Shown: positions 33,560 to 45,835, counted from the first letter of the stretch. The stretch: 64,000 nucleotides of DNA from Leucogyrophana mollusca (GCA_021014945.1 MU266410.1:1-64000), one strand, 5' to 3'. Numbers and translations are program-made. Notes: a model not told the origin generated them from the sequence alone.

Positions 33560-35959
33560 CTAGATCTCCATCCCCTCCCCCTCCATCCCCTCTCCGTCCT
33601 CCCCATCCCCATCCTCCCCGTCTTCCCCAATCTCAGTCCCATCCCCATCCCCCACGCGCTCACGGCTCGCACTCCCCACCCCCCGCCCCTTCCGCCCCCG
33701 CGCACTCCTTCTTCCCCTCTCCATTCCGCCTTCCCGCTCTATTTGGCCCTCGCCCCGCTCCTCGGGATACCCGCCCTGGTCGTCGCCCTCGACCTCCATA
33801 TCCTCCGGCATGCTCTCCAGCTCGTACGTCCATTCCTTCCTGTGGCTGTTCTTCCGCGCGAGGCCTGGTTGCTTCGACTGTGCTTGTGCTTGTGCTTGCG
33901 CTTGTTGCGTTTGTTGTGCTTGTATTTGTTGCGATTGTGCTTGTATTTGTGCTTGCGTTTGAACCTGCGATTGCGTCTGTGCAGAGGAGGGAGGAAGTGA
34001 GAGGGCAGAACCACCGCCCTGCGCACGCAGCCCCGCGACCTCCCGCTCCAGCGCGCGGTTCCGCTCCTCGAGCTCCCGCCCGCGCGAGGCCTGCACCCCG
34101 ACGAGCTGCTGCAGATACCGGATGTATTCGACGCTCTGTGCGTCGGCGTCAGCGGGTGTTCAGGGTCACTTCTAGGAGCACGCGAAGTGCGAAACACCTC
34201 GAAACGGCAGGGGAAGGGGGGGGCAGGAAGGAAAGGACAAGGGAGGACAGGAAGGAAAGGACAAGGGAGGAAGTCATAGGGGGAGGGAAAGGGAAAGGGT
34301 GGGCAAGAAGGGGGAGGCAAGGGGAGAGGGAAAAGGGAAGAAACCGAGCCAAAACCAAAACCAAACGCACCTTTCTCAAAATCATCCCCTTGTTCGCCTT
34401 GATAGTCTGCGGCTCCGCAGTCCCGTTCCCAGCGCCCATGCCCGTACCGTTGCCCACGCCCGTCCCTCCTACCCCACCCCCACCTCCACCTCCACTTCCA
34501 TTCGCACTCCCATTCGCACCAGGGGCACTGGCATCGACACCATCATCGCTCGGGTCCTTCTTCACGCCCTCCTCGGGGAGGTCGCCGAGCGCGCCGTCCA
34601 TGCTCATGTTCATGTTCCACGTCCCGTCTGGAAGGAGCGCGAGCCCGTCGGGCAGGAGCGAGAAGAGCTCGTCTGAGTTTGGGCCGGGCCCAGAGGGCGA
34701 GGCGAGTGGGGGGGCAAGGGGTGCTGTGGGCGTGGTCAGCGAGACGAAACACGAAACGAAACGAAAGCGCAAGAAGGAATGAACGACGGCTCACCATCGC
34801 ACTCGAACAGGACGCCGGGGATGAGGCCTGCGAGCTCGCCGATGCGCTCGTTGATGTTGTCCCTGCGGCGGCGCTCGACGGCGTTGTGGGACTCGCGCCG
34901 CCTGCGCCGTTTTTCGCTGAGGAGGGAGGTGCTGGGGGGCGTGTCGTCGGTGGGGGAGACGGGGGACTTGGCGGCAGAGGCTTTCGCCTGGGACTGGGCG
35001 ATGGAGGGGTGGAGCGGGAGGGACGAGGGCGCGTTGGACTGGATCGTCGTCGGCAGCGATGTCCCGGGGACAGAGCTGGTCGGGGTGCCCACGAGGTGGT
35101 GCATGCCGAGGGAGCTGACCTCTGTCGGGGATATGCCCATGCTGGGAGAGCCGACCCTGCCTGCGCCGTACGGGGCGCCCCAGACGGGGTTGCTCGCGTA
35201 CTGGGGGGCAAAGGAGTGGGTGAGGCTCTCGGGGGTGGGGAGGCTGTACTCGCCGGCGGGGCCGGAGAGGTAGGAGCCGTACCAGTTGCCGAGTGACGAC
35301 GACGGTGCGCGGCCGGGGATGAGGATGGCGTGCGGGTGGGGGCGGTGGTTCTGCGGGGACTGCGGGGGCGGGGAGGCGCACTGCTGGGTCGAGGAGATGG
35401 AGTTGGCGCGGCGGTCTCTGCGGGCTGTGCGTGTGGGGCCGACGGAGGGCGCGCGTGAGCGTGAGCGCGAGCGAGATTCGTGTGGGGACGGCGTGTGGCG
35501 GTAGGCAAAGTTCTGTGGGGGGTCGGGGTGGGGCTCGTAGCGCATGGAGGAGTTGAGGGCGGGGAGTGTGGAGTTGAAGTGGGTGTGGGTGTGGGTGTGG
35601 AGGTCGGGGTGGGGGTACATGCTCTGCTGGGGTGCGGAGATGTCGAATATGTTGTGTCTGTACGGGTCCGGGTTGGGGGAGTGGGTGGAGCGCTCGTGGG
35701 ACTGCTGGTGCTGGTCCGCGGCGATGAGGGTCGCTAGCTCGTCGGAGAAGTCGACGTTCGCGGTGGGGGGAGGGTGGGCGGCTGCGGCGGAGGGGAACTT
35801 GCGGAACGACTCGGGGAGGAACGAGATGTTGTGCGGCATGAAGAGGTCTGTGTTCGCGGGCGGGGACGCGGTCGCTGTCTCAGAGGGCGACGCTGACGAC
35901 GTCGTGTGCGCGGGCGAGGGAAGCTGGAATCCATCCTGCCGCACGACCGAGTACGACAT
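33560..35959 (-). CDS. bHLH transcription factor with extended loop
   Basis: Three exons (35959-34795, 34723-34371, 34135-33560) encode 697 residues. The DNA-binding region is canonical: RRRESHNAVERRRRDNINER (H..E..RR pattern that contacts E-boxes), helix 1 IGELAGLIPGVLFE, helix 2 ANKGMILRKSVEYIRYLQQL, then a leucine-zipper-like EERNRALEREVAGLRAQGG. Between the two helices lies an insert of about 105 residues, Gly/Asn/Asp-rich (DGTWNMNMSMDGALGDLP, NGSGGGGGGGVGG), where most bHLH loops have 5-20 residues. The N-terminal 350 residues are Pro/Ser/His-rich, and the C-terminus is Gln-rich (AQTQSQVQTQAQIQAQSQQ) then acidic. A nuclear regulator is certain; its targets are unknown. It is the only gene in a 15-kb satellite-rich region. 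Confidence 0.88.
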
Positions 35960-37235
35960 ACTGAAGACTGGGGATCTCTCTACTAATTACCTCGTCGCCT
36001 ACTTTCTATTTCATATCTATCTAATCCACCCAACTTCCTTCTCGGGGTCTCGGTCCGAGTATGGGAATACAGGCACCACAACAGCCCACAACACGACCAA
36101 ATACCAACGCACCGCTCCCTCGGGTCCTTCCCCACATTCTATCATTAGCAGACAGTGTGTGACCCACCCAAACGGTGCCGACATCTCCCTCCCAAGGAGC
36201 TCCGCCAGGCGAAAACCCCCCACCAGGATCGCCCCCTCCCACCCGAGGGGATCATCACTGGCCCTCGTCCGGTGCCGAGCCATCCACCGAGGATACCGGC
36301 CAGCCAGACGTGCGAACGACAACACTCTGCGCAGATCAGATTAGATACCGTACGTCGATCCGTGTCGACATGAAACACGAGGCCCGTGAGATCCACCAGC
36401 GTCACTTATGCTGCAGGAGATAAGCACACCTCGGGTACTTATGGCGCTTTGCTGAATCCACAATGTATCTCATTCGAATAAACGTGGTATATCCGTGAGA
36501 TATGTTTGACTCGCTTAGCACAATGTCCTTCGACCGAAGCGCTTGATGCAACGTTCAAGGGAAGCGCTTGACGCAACGAGTTTAATCCAAAGTTCAAGCG
36601 ACACGCAGATGTGAGTAAATAATAGCGTACGTTCTACGTGAAGAACTTGACAAGCACGTACGTACGACACGAGGCCGAGGACTGTCCAGCGCCCATCGAT
36701 GCACCCATCTCGCCCAGCGTGAGAGTGTATCGGTAGGTCGTTGCCTCCGACGGCGCAAGGCAGGACAGCCTGCGGGTGGATGAATGCACTTGGTGGTAGG
36801 ATGAGCGGGCGAGTGGAGTGGGCGTGCTACCCCAATCACGACCGTGCGTCATCGTCCTTCCCAGAACACAAACACCAGCACCATGATTATTCATCAACAC
36901 GCTATCACCAATCCCAAAAATCAAGTCACCGACACCACCACCACCCACTCCCTGCCTGCTTAAAAAAGCACACATACACCTCCCGACACCCACTCCACCC
37001 GCTATAAACGGCCGCTCCACGCAGGCCTAGAACGCTCGCCTTCATCCCGTGCGCCGCGCATCATCTTCGTCTTCGTGCACCGCCTCCATTTCCACCCCCG
37101 TGCGCCGCGCAGCGTCGTCTCGCGCCCCACTGCCATCTCCGTGCGCCGCGCCTCCATTTCTATCCACACTGTGCGCCTCCATTTCCCCGCGCACCGCCAT
37201 TTCCATCTCTGCACCCGCCTGCACCCCCACCCATT

Positions 37236-37296
37236 CACCCAATTCAACTCACCCAATTCAACTCACCCAACCCAACTCAACCCAACCCAACCCAAT
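37236..37296. repeat. (CCCAA[C/T]TCAAC)n low-complexity tract
   Basis: Repeated cccaattcaact and cccaacccaactcaa units with no G on this strand. Confidence 0.75.
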
Positions 37297-38012
37297 CACC
37301 ATCAAAATGGAACACGCACCCCGCTTACGGCATCGAACCCCTCCGACCATCACGGCGCGTAAAACGTACGTACGCACGGGAGAAGCACCAGTAGAAGCAC
37401 CAGCACGAACCCTGTCATCGCCAGCCAATGGCGAATGGGGCACGCAGGGAGGGCGAGCCGAAGAGGCAGAACAAAAGGGAGGACGAGTCAATGAGGGACG
37501 CAAAGGAGGATGAGCCAAAGACGCAAAAGGGAGGACGAGCCAATGAAGGACGCAAGGAGGTGCCAGCCAGCCAGCAAAACGCGGAACCACCCAAAAAGCC
37601 AAGCCAAGACAGGGAAAGGAGCCGCCAGATCCGTCGATAGCCACGCGAGCGAACAGAGGCGTGCATACCATCCAGCCAGAGAAGGGCCAATAAGCGTCGC
37701 GGGATTGATAACCCGGCCAGCGTCAACCCGTAGTTGTATATCTGACCAACGGGCTACTCGCGTATGTGACGCACAGGGTCTAAGGGTAATTGACTTCTGT
37801 GATTCCGTGACCGGGGCTTCTGTGATCCTCTGCGGGGTGAAGAGATGAAGGCTGGGTAGGCTCCTATTGCTATTGATCTGGTCCGTGTGCGTGCCAGGAT
37901 GTACAGTAGAGGCGTCCCAGGATGTAACAGGGGCGTGACGCAGACGGCAGAGGTAGAGAATCCGCGCTGTAGCTGTATCGTGCCGTCCGTAGCGTATCAA
38001 GCGCGCGAGGGC

Positions 38013-38104
38013 CGTCCATATCACATCGTACCGAGGCGCAGTCCATATCACATCGTACCGAGGCGCAGTCCATATCGCACCGACGAGCGCAGTCCACATC
38101 CCAC
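38013..38104. repeat. 27-bp minisatellite
   Basis: Two perfect and two degenerate copies of a 27-bp unit beginning gtccatatcacatcgtaccg. Confidence 0.8.
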
Positions 38105-38544
38105 CGGCATCCGCACATTTGTGTGATTACCGAGCACACCGCAGTGATCACCGAACACACCACCGCCATGATCACCGAGACCGGCAAAAGCTGAGCGCTG
38201 AAACCCCAAGTCGCCGCAACCCGGCGGGGACCTGGCACCGGACCAACCACGGGGACCTATCATCGGATCAAAATGGAAAACACGAACGCAAACACTGATA
38301 TCCGTGTCGCCCATCTAGAAAGCCAACGCAAGAAGCAAGAAGACGACGACGGGGACGGGGATGGCGCAGCACTGATCCCCGCAGGCCGGCTGGACGTAAA
38401 CTCCCCGCGCACAGCGAGACGTAAGTGCCCCGCAGGTCGGCGAGACGTAAACACACCCGGCATGGCTGGACGTAAATACCCCGATACCCCTTTCCGAATT
38501 CCGATCGAGCGCCATGAAGACGCTGGGAGTGCGAGTGGAAGGAT

Positions 38545-38755
38545 GTTCGGAGCGGTAATGGGATGTCGTGGTGCGCAGTGGGATGCTGTGGTACGCAATA
38601 GAATGCTTGGGACGCAATGGGATGCTGTGGTGCGCGATGGAATGAAATGCTTGGGACGCAATGGAATGGAATGCTGTAGTGCGCAATGGAACACTGTGAT
38701 ACGCGACGGGATGCTGTGGGACGCAACAGAATGCCGCAGTACGCAACAGATAGGA
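38545..38755. repeat. about 20-bp minisatellite (gggacgcaatgggatgctgt)
   Basis: Eight to ten imperfect copies of a unit combining acgcaatgg and atgctgtggt. Some copies are interrupted by extra gaatg pentamers. Confidence 0.7.
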
Positions 38756-38997
38756 TCCCGAATACGCCGCGAAAACGAAACAAAGAGTCGGCGAAATGGG
38801 GCACGCAATCGAAGGACGTAAACGCCTTTCGGCCGAGCAACGAGTGAAGAGAACACTCGAAAATGTAATCGTCCGCGAAACGGGGCACCGCCACCGCCAT
38901 CGCTCGGGACGGAGACGCAGACGCAGCTAGGGCGGACGAGGACGAGGGTTCCGACGACGCGAAGGAAGCGCGCAGGCGAGGTCGAAGTGAGCACACA

Positions 38998-39100
38998 AGC
39001 ATCTGCACACACGCAACGCAGCATCTGCACACACGCAACGCAGCATCTGCACACACGAAACGCAGGCATCTGCACACACGCAACGCAGCATCTCCACATC
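38998..39100. repeat. 22-bp minisatellite
   Basis: About five copies of agcatctgcacacacgcaac plus gc; the first three are nearly perfect. Units adjoin directly with no unique spacers, so this is not a CRISPR-like array. Confidence 0.8.
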
Positions 39101-42100
39101 TACACACACTCCGCGGGACGCACGACAGAAAGTAGAAATGCACGACAGAAAGAAGGGACGCGCGTGGGATCGACGTGAGATCCGGGCAGGCCTCGAGGCG
39201 GATATGAATGGAGCCCCAGGCCCCTGTGCGTCCATTCGTTCCTTCGCGAAGCGGCATAATGATACTGTGCTGGGTTCGGCTGATTGTGATTGGTGATTGG
39301 GGATTGGGGACGCGGGTTTGTTTGGGTGGGTGGGTGCGGACCGGGTGGCCGTTCGACTGCATTCGTTTCGATTTGATTCGTTGCGTTTTGATTCGGATGT
39401 GATGTGATTGGGGCTTGCTTGTTGCTGTTGTCGTTGTTGTTTTGTTTTATTTTCGATGCGAAGGGAAGGGGCTTCATTCCTGGCGATGGACGGGTTAGTG
39501 GTTTGCTTCGGTGGATGCTCAGGCCCGAGACTGAATTCCCTTGCACGAACAGAATTCGAACCCCTTCAGCGGACGAGACTCGATTCATTTCCACCCGGGG
39601 GAGGCTCGATGCCATTCGGCAAAGAACTCGCCCGCTCGACAATCGTTCGACAAAGAACTCGACCCATTCGATGGATGGAACTCCGCTTCTTTCGACGCCG
39701 AAGGATTCTTTCGACGCGAGGAGCAATGCAAGCGAGTAGGCAAGCCCACAAATAGCGAGGAACGCGGAACGCGGATTTGATGCGAGGCGAGAAGAAGTCG
39801 AGAGTTTCCTCGGATGGCATGTACGACCCGCCGGAGCGCAAAAATGCAGCTAAAAAAAACATTAACACCAACATTAACGCCAACGCCAGAGTTAGGTTCG
39901 TCCGTCCACGATCGGCGTGCAGAGGGTCGATGGAGATGGAGGTGGCGCTCGTAGACGGATTAACTTGCAGACGCCGGCGCCGGCCAATCGGCGGAGAGGT
40001 ATTGGGTTGCTGGCGAGTGACGCCATCGTGGACGGTTGGAGGACCTCGCATGGGGCGATAGGGAGGGCCTTGGCGCGAACAAAAGTCTAAACCGCAGCGT
40101 CCCTCTCTCCCCCCTGAGCCTTGAAGCTTGATCTGTCCGCCTCGCCCTCCCACCGCCAAGCAGCCAAGGCGTGCCAAATTAACAGCCATGACAGCTCAAG
40201 GCCATCCAATAGCCGAATGGCAGCCCACCTAGGTTTCGCCGAGACGGCTGTCTCCCACCGGCGACCAGAATGTACCCCGGCGATGGGCGTAAAGGGTGGG
40301 GAGACGTAAAAGAAAACGCCCGGGCCGCGTTGGCGGATGATAGTGGAGATGCGGGATGTAGCGCTGGTGGGATGCCCAGATCGTCAATTCCAGTCCAGCC
40401 CAGCCATTCATTCATTCTCCACAGGCCCACATACCCCGCCGCGAAGCCAACTCGAGCAACAACAAACGATTGCACGATGAGTGGACGCCAATAATACAGC
40501 AGCAGCAATAACGAGTAATTACATACCCATGCCATTCGAAGCTCGAGCTCCGTGCCGTTGTCGCATCGATGGGCCATTACAAGTTGATGCCATTCTGGAA
40601 AACGCGTAATAAGTACATATGTCTTGTCTTGATTAGTGCGTCCTGCGAGATCGATCGCACTAGGATCGGAGTTGAATTGTGAGGGATGGGGGTGGTTGAC
40701 TAATGGTGAGAACTGCCTGTGGGTCAAGGTAGGGGCGGCGGGAGGCCGATAAAGCCTAAATCTGGGGCTCATCCATGTACCCTCAACGTCAGCGCCACCT
40801 CAATGACAATGCAATGCATTATACAGGACTTTGACGAGGCTGCCAGACGTCACGACGGGAAAACCAATCTTCATCCTGCCTTCGCATTCGAGATCCAAAT
40901 CATGACTGAAACGAGGCCGACGTACCTAACGACGCATATCCCCATAATATCCATATCCGGGCTGGCTTGATGGCAACCTCGAATTGTCAAATGGAAATGC
41001 GGGGCAATTTCCCATCTCGAACGACGAGATTCCAGTTTTCTGATGCGGGGCGTGCATGCGTGCAGCCGGGTGGGTGGATTTTCCGAATCCAACCGCAATT
41101 GCGAACGTTTCCTCAGGGCCTTGATGCAGATGGGGGAGGAGCGGCCGCGGGACGTCGGCTTGATTTACAGAGATGTGTTTGTGACGTGTACAGTGTGATC
41201 ACAAAGAGTGCGCTCAGAAGGACGAGGACCCCCCGACACTCTGGGGGAATTGGAAATTATTTTTTCGAGGGATGTGGTATGCTGGGATTGGGTGGGTTCT
41301 GTCAACTGGCGTGTCGAAGAAGTGACAGCCCGTTGTGAGCGACGGGCCATGCGCACCTTTATTGCGATGCTCCACCTCCATCAAAACTTCACCGCCGCGC
41401 GACATTTGGGGTTTCTCCTAAGTGCCGAGTCCCATGCGGGAAGAACGAACGGCCGACGCAGGCTGGAAGGGGGAACCGGGAGGGGTGCGCGAGGAGCGGA
41501 GGATGACGATGGCGAGACTGCGTGATGGATGGAATGAAGGGAAGTGAATATGATGAGATGAAGTTCGTGACGTGTACGCAGCAGGGTAGCGAGTTTCGAT
41601 TGGGGAAAGCGCGTCGAGCTCGGTCTGCTCAGTCGCAAGAAGGCAAGTGTGGGCTGGGCGAGACCAGGCATTCAAATGGAATACCCAGAACTGGAGGACT
41701 CAGTAGCAGTACCAGGCAGTGATACTTACCTTGGTTGAACACCAAACAACCGTTGCCACCAACCGACCCACCCAGCCCACCAGAATCTGCTTCCGAAAAA
41801 GATCCGCACCTAGCCAGAACAACTACAAAACTCGCCGCAGAACAAAGGAAAGCAAAGAAAATAGCGCATTCGTACTTTCAGAGTGAAAAACGTGGAGGAG
41901 AGAAAAAGCGAGCGTGTCGACAGCGTCGCCTACTTATAGTTCGCTTGCCAAAGTTTTGGCAGAGACAGCCATCCCACCTGACATGATCACGGTGGCCACA
42001 CGCAGATCAGCTGTCCATCTTCTAGCGTATACGTGTACCAGTGGTGGAGTACTGCAGCTCAGCCAAGCGAATGATAAGCACTAGCAGACCTTATCCGAAG

Positions 42101-43500
42101 GTTCACGAGACGAGGAAAAAAGTCATCTGGATCATGCTATCCGAGACCCACCTGACGTGCCGAAACGCCATCAGCTCGACGCGTCTTTGGAATGACGTAT
42201 GGCGACAGCTTCTAGTCGCGAACTTATGTTGAGATTGAGGATTCAAGAATCAATACCTGGTACGCATGCGTGGTGGGTTTCGACTCGCAGCTTGCCTGCG
42301 TCTGAGAGCCAACTCAACGTTCAAATTGCGACTTCACTGACCACCTAGCTGGCCCATCATTCAACAGAGAAGCTGACTTCCCGAATACCTCAAATCTCGA
42401 AGTTTCACCCAGAATACCGGCGAAGTAACTCCCTCACAAACATCCTCCCGGTTCGATCATCCCACATCCATCGACATCTCATCATGATTATTTCGGGAAC
42501 CTACTAGGGGACATCCAAAGCGCGGACTCGGCTGCCCGCCGTTTCGTCCGCGCTATAGTTGAAGCTCGAAGCACGATAACGACAATGTTATTAAAAGTAA
42601 TCGCTATCCTCCATGGCGTTCTTGCGTCGGTGAAGATGGCTTCATCCTCGGAGTTCGAGTGCGCCAAAGATAGCCAATACAGCACAGGTCCGTACTCCGC
42701 GTGTTCTGTGCTTCGCGCTCTCCGTGCTTACATAGCGGGCTGTAAAACGGTCACGGCGAGTTGCTAGCTAGGGAGTCGGTAGCGGAGTGGAGTACTTCCG
42801 CGAAGTTCGACCGAAGGCTTTCGGCGCGGGCACCTGGGGTGTGGCGGGCAAAAACATCTCTGGCGCGCAGTTTAGCAGATCGATGACGTAGATTGGATTG
42901 GGGGCATCCTTGGATATGTCTATTTTCCCTGGGTTCCGGTTTCTCCAACTGGCACTATACTTCGTATCCGCCGAATCACTTCCGGCGCTTCGCTGACGCC
43001 CTCATAACGCCTCTACCGTCATTCGCCAACGGGATAAACAGTGGAACTCACCAATGTGGACTGCGTGGTGACGTCCGGTGAGTTCTTGAATTGCTGACTG
43101 ACTCCTAGAGCTTGCTTTACTTGGCGAATCTCCCGTTCCCGCTGCGGATCAAGGCCCACCGCTAACATCCTTGGCTGATGTGGTACTAATTGCATTGTTT
43201 GAATCGAATATGGTCCGTGTAGAACCCTTGTTACCGACCGTTTCGAAGGTGGCGAATGGTTGAGACACTGTGCTGCACTGCTCGCACGGCCAGTGAACAG
43301 CACCACGGCTGTGGAAACCAAGCTAGGCCGCGACACAAACTATTCAAGCTCTGCTATTCCAATGCCGAATCCTAGCATCCTCACGCAGACTCGTTCAACC
43401 ATAGGATTGGACTTTCTCAGATCATACCTCGGTTAATTACTAAACCGTACCAGGTCGAGGTCGTCTTGAAGGCCCCGCACGCTAGTTTATTAGAGCCGTA

Positions 43501-43524
43501 CGTTTTGCGTTTTGCGTTTTGCGT
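43501..43524. repeat. (CGTTTTG)3 microsatellite
   Basis: Three perfect heptamers, cgttttg, at the right-hand end of the gene-free region. Confidence 0.8.
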
Positions 43525-43901
43525 AGCCCTGTCACACCGACCAGTGAGACCTGCCGGCCCTCACACCTGCTCGATGTAGTTCCAGCACTATGATTGCTCT
43601 CTGGAAGACATGCAATTCCAATACTCAACGCAAAGACTAAGGAGTCGGTGTCTTCGGAAAGATAGTGTCATCATCCATGCGCACCTTTGTAGTGTTTCCT
43701 TGAGAATTTTATGTGCCGATGGCGTATACAGGGTGCATGGAGGTCAGCAATGGAATAGCGGCAAAAGACACAAAAGTTGCTCGAACTTCCTACCGCGAAT
43801 AGCTTATGCTACAGTCAGGGAATCAGCCTTGACTTGAGTCTTAAATACTTTGAGATGGGGCTGACTACGTACCGAGCGCTACTAATATAATTTGCCTGGA
43901 A

Positions 43902-44250
43902 TCAGCTCATTTCTCCTTTCTCAGATCCGTCTCCTCCCTTCCTCTCGGCGTCCATTCCCCTCGCAACCTCCCCCTCCCTTCTCCAGCCTGCACGCTCATA
44001 TGCATCCCACGCGTCCTTTGCGTCCACCCACCGCTCCTGCACATCCCTGACGTCTGCTTTCATCGGGCCCGCTGCGGATGAGAAGAGGGCGTAGTCATTT
44101 GGTCGTGACGATGGCGTTGCCTGGTGAGGGTGCGCGGGTGGTGGAACAGTGCCGGGAGGGGCGGGTGCGTTTGGAGGTGGGACATAGACGTACCCCGTCG
44201 CCCGGTCGATGGCGCGTGCAAGATGGAGCATCGAAGCCTTATCCTACATA

Positions 44251-44289
<39 letters not shown>

Positions 44290-45173
44290 CCAAGTTTGTC
44301 CAATAATTGTTTTAGAATCAACAAGGGCGCAGGAATAGGGAGGGTCCACGCACCTCGACTGCGAGAGTTTCGAAGCCAACTAGACTGAAATCCTCTATTA
44401 GAGAGACAAGTGCCATATTGAGCGCTGCATAGCGCGGGGATGCGTTGTTCAGCGTGTTTTCGAGATATGAAAGGTCCTGGACTTCTGTGTAGAAATCGAG
44501 GTTGAAATCTAAAGAGGCACCACCCAGCGTTAGAGTAGATTTTGATTTGGTGAACGTGAGTGACGCACCAAGATCGCCATACTGTGAAATCAGATCTACC
44601 TTTGATAGGACATTTATGTGTGGAAGCTCAAGCTGGAGCATTGTCCGAAGGGAGAGGAGGAGGACGGAGACGTACTTGGCGGCGTCGGTGACATAGTGTG
44701 CGTCGCAGAGATGAACTGCAGCGAGCTGACCTTCGATCAGCACATCTGCATGACCATGCGTCGACGCATGACACACGTACCCTAAATCCGATCTTTGCTA
44801 AACGCAGCACGATGCGCTTTAAGCTCTCGTGATTCGTGCTGAGCTCAACTTGGCCCGGGATATCGAACAAGACATACGCGTCCGGCCCCAGTTCCGCCAA
44901 ACGGGCCTCGAGCCAGTCGAAATTTGCTTCGAGATACTCCATGCAGTAGAGCATCCCGCCATTAGGCCCAAGTCCGTGTGCGTCCATGGCATCTTGGAGC
45001 GTGATGAGTGCAGCAATGTCGATCGCGCAAGGATAAGGGATGTTGTCGTTTGCGGGGTCAAGATTAACAATAGAGATTGGCCGGGAGAGGGCTGTGAAGA
45101 GCTGGTGCTTGCCGTAGCAGTATGTCGACTTGCCGCTCCCTGGTGCACCACAGACGATTTCACCAAAGGGCAT
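43902..45173 (-). CDS. GPN2: GPN-loop GTPase 2
   Basis: Four exons (45173-44781, 44725-44569, 44508-44354, 44243-43902) encode 348 residues. The P-loop GAPGSGKST, the family-defining GPN motif ([16 protein letters not shown]), DIPGQVEL (G3), and [13 protein letters not shown] (G4 region) are all visible, followed by [18 protein letters not shown] GTPases dimerise and help assemble RNA polymerase II and III and import them into the nucleus; the wording fits GPN2 better than GPN1 or GPN3. The last 80 residues are Pro-rich then highly charged ([19 protein letters not shown]). The third intron (44244-44353) is double the usual length because it contains a hexanucleotide repeat. Confidence 0.93.
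44251..44289. repeat. (CAGAAC)n microsatellite inside a GPN2 intron
   Basis: Six perfect cagaac units on the plus strand (ggttct-type on the coding strand), wholly within intron 44244-44353 and just upstream of the acceptor site. Confidence 0.9.
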
Positions 45174-45269
45174 ACCGTGACTCAGCGGATGGGGAGAAGG
45201 AAGTTACAGTCTACGCCACGTGGTTTGACGCGTTTGTTATATATTGCGCTGGGAACGTTTCTTGAACCA

Positions 45270-45293
45270 CGATAGTCGATTAAGCGACTATCG
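45270..45293. repeat. perfect 9-bp inverted repeat
   Basis: CGATAGTCG and CGACTATCG flank the 6-bp loop ATTAAG. It lies about 100 bp upstream of the GPN2 start, between that gene and the decayed short lineage gene. It could be a binding site or a chance hairpin. Confidence 0.6.
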
Positions 45294-45311
45294 AGAAGGC
45301 ACTACGCCTAT

Positions 45312-45361
45312 CTCCTCTGATCCAACAGTCCTTGGTGAAAGCAATTGTTGGGTCGGAGGAG
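45312..45361. repeat. imperfect stem-loop
   Basis: CTCCTCTGATCCAACA pairs with TGTTGGGTCGGAGGAG (two mismatched positions), with a loop of about 18 nt. It adjoins the perfect palindrome at 45270-45293. Confidence 0.6.
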
Positions 45362-45418
45362 ACAGGTGGCCCGCAGATGCATATAATTTCAGGCGTGGTC
45401 ACACCGTAGCCTCCAATA

Positions 45419-45660
45419 TGATGGCCCCGACAAGTAAACGCCCATCCTCCGATTCTACTGACCACAAGTCTATGATATTGGCCGCCTACTATCCAACGCT
45501 CTCTCTCATTGGGATGGAGATTGTTCGGCCTTGTAGAAAAGCGGAACTGCCATCCTCCTACGACGAAGCTCAACGCTCCTGGGACGCTATGCCACATTGT
45601 TCCTGATACATAGATCGTCAGCTCATGCTGGGTTTTGGGCCGCGTGTGATGCTGTGTATG
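45419..45660 (+). pseudogene. short lineage-specific protein, frameshifted copy
   Basis: The frame starts MMAPTSKRPSSDSTDHKSM, then LIGMEIVRPCRKAELPSSY and DEAQRSWDAMP, then stops. The expected end (FWAACDAVYAVCEEI followed by TAA) is present shortly after but in another frame, so an indel has split the gene. It matches the reverse-strand remnant at 7748-8022 block for block. A TATA-like gcatataatt lies about 40 bp upstream of the ATG. The function is unknown; the two copies in this window carry different lesions. Confidence 0.5.
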
Positions 45661-45835
45661 CGGTGTGCGAAGAGATATAATCCCCCCAGAGTACGTACGC
45701 CGTGTCCTCGTCACCCGCCGCGAGACTCATGAGCGCTCTAGCTAACCTCCTCGTCTCACTCCCACTTCCACCACATTGTGTCATGCGGTCATTTTGTGCT
45801 CATTTCAAAAAGATTTCACTGGCCAAGCTGTGACG

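Larger units (their letters stand above)
35960..43901. other. 8-kb gene-free region upstream of the bHLH gene
   Basis: No gene is supported. The first 5 kb (36-41 kb) are low-complexity with several minisatellites, listed separately; the rest (41-43.9 kb) is of ordinary composition but yields no recognisable protein. A short duplicated box, gaagcgcttga(t/c)gcaacg, occurs twice at 36536-36578. The size and position suit an extended promoter, 5' UTR or non-coding transcript of the bHLH gene, but nothing in the sequence proves it. Confidence 0.5.

Noticed and set aside
33484..35508. Long plus-strand and alternative-frame ORFs (up to 432 codons) across the bHLH gene
   Set aside because: They are shadows of the GC-rich, low-complexity bHLH coding sequence and show only Arg/Pro/Ala-type composition.
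38998..39100. CRISPR-like array
   Set aside because: Units are directly adjacent with no unique spacers, and the genome is eukaryotic.
38260..39780. ORFs of 200-364 codons in the satellite region
   Set aside because: They run through tandem repeats in several frames at once; periodic sequence without stops explains them.
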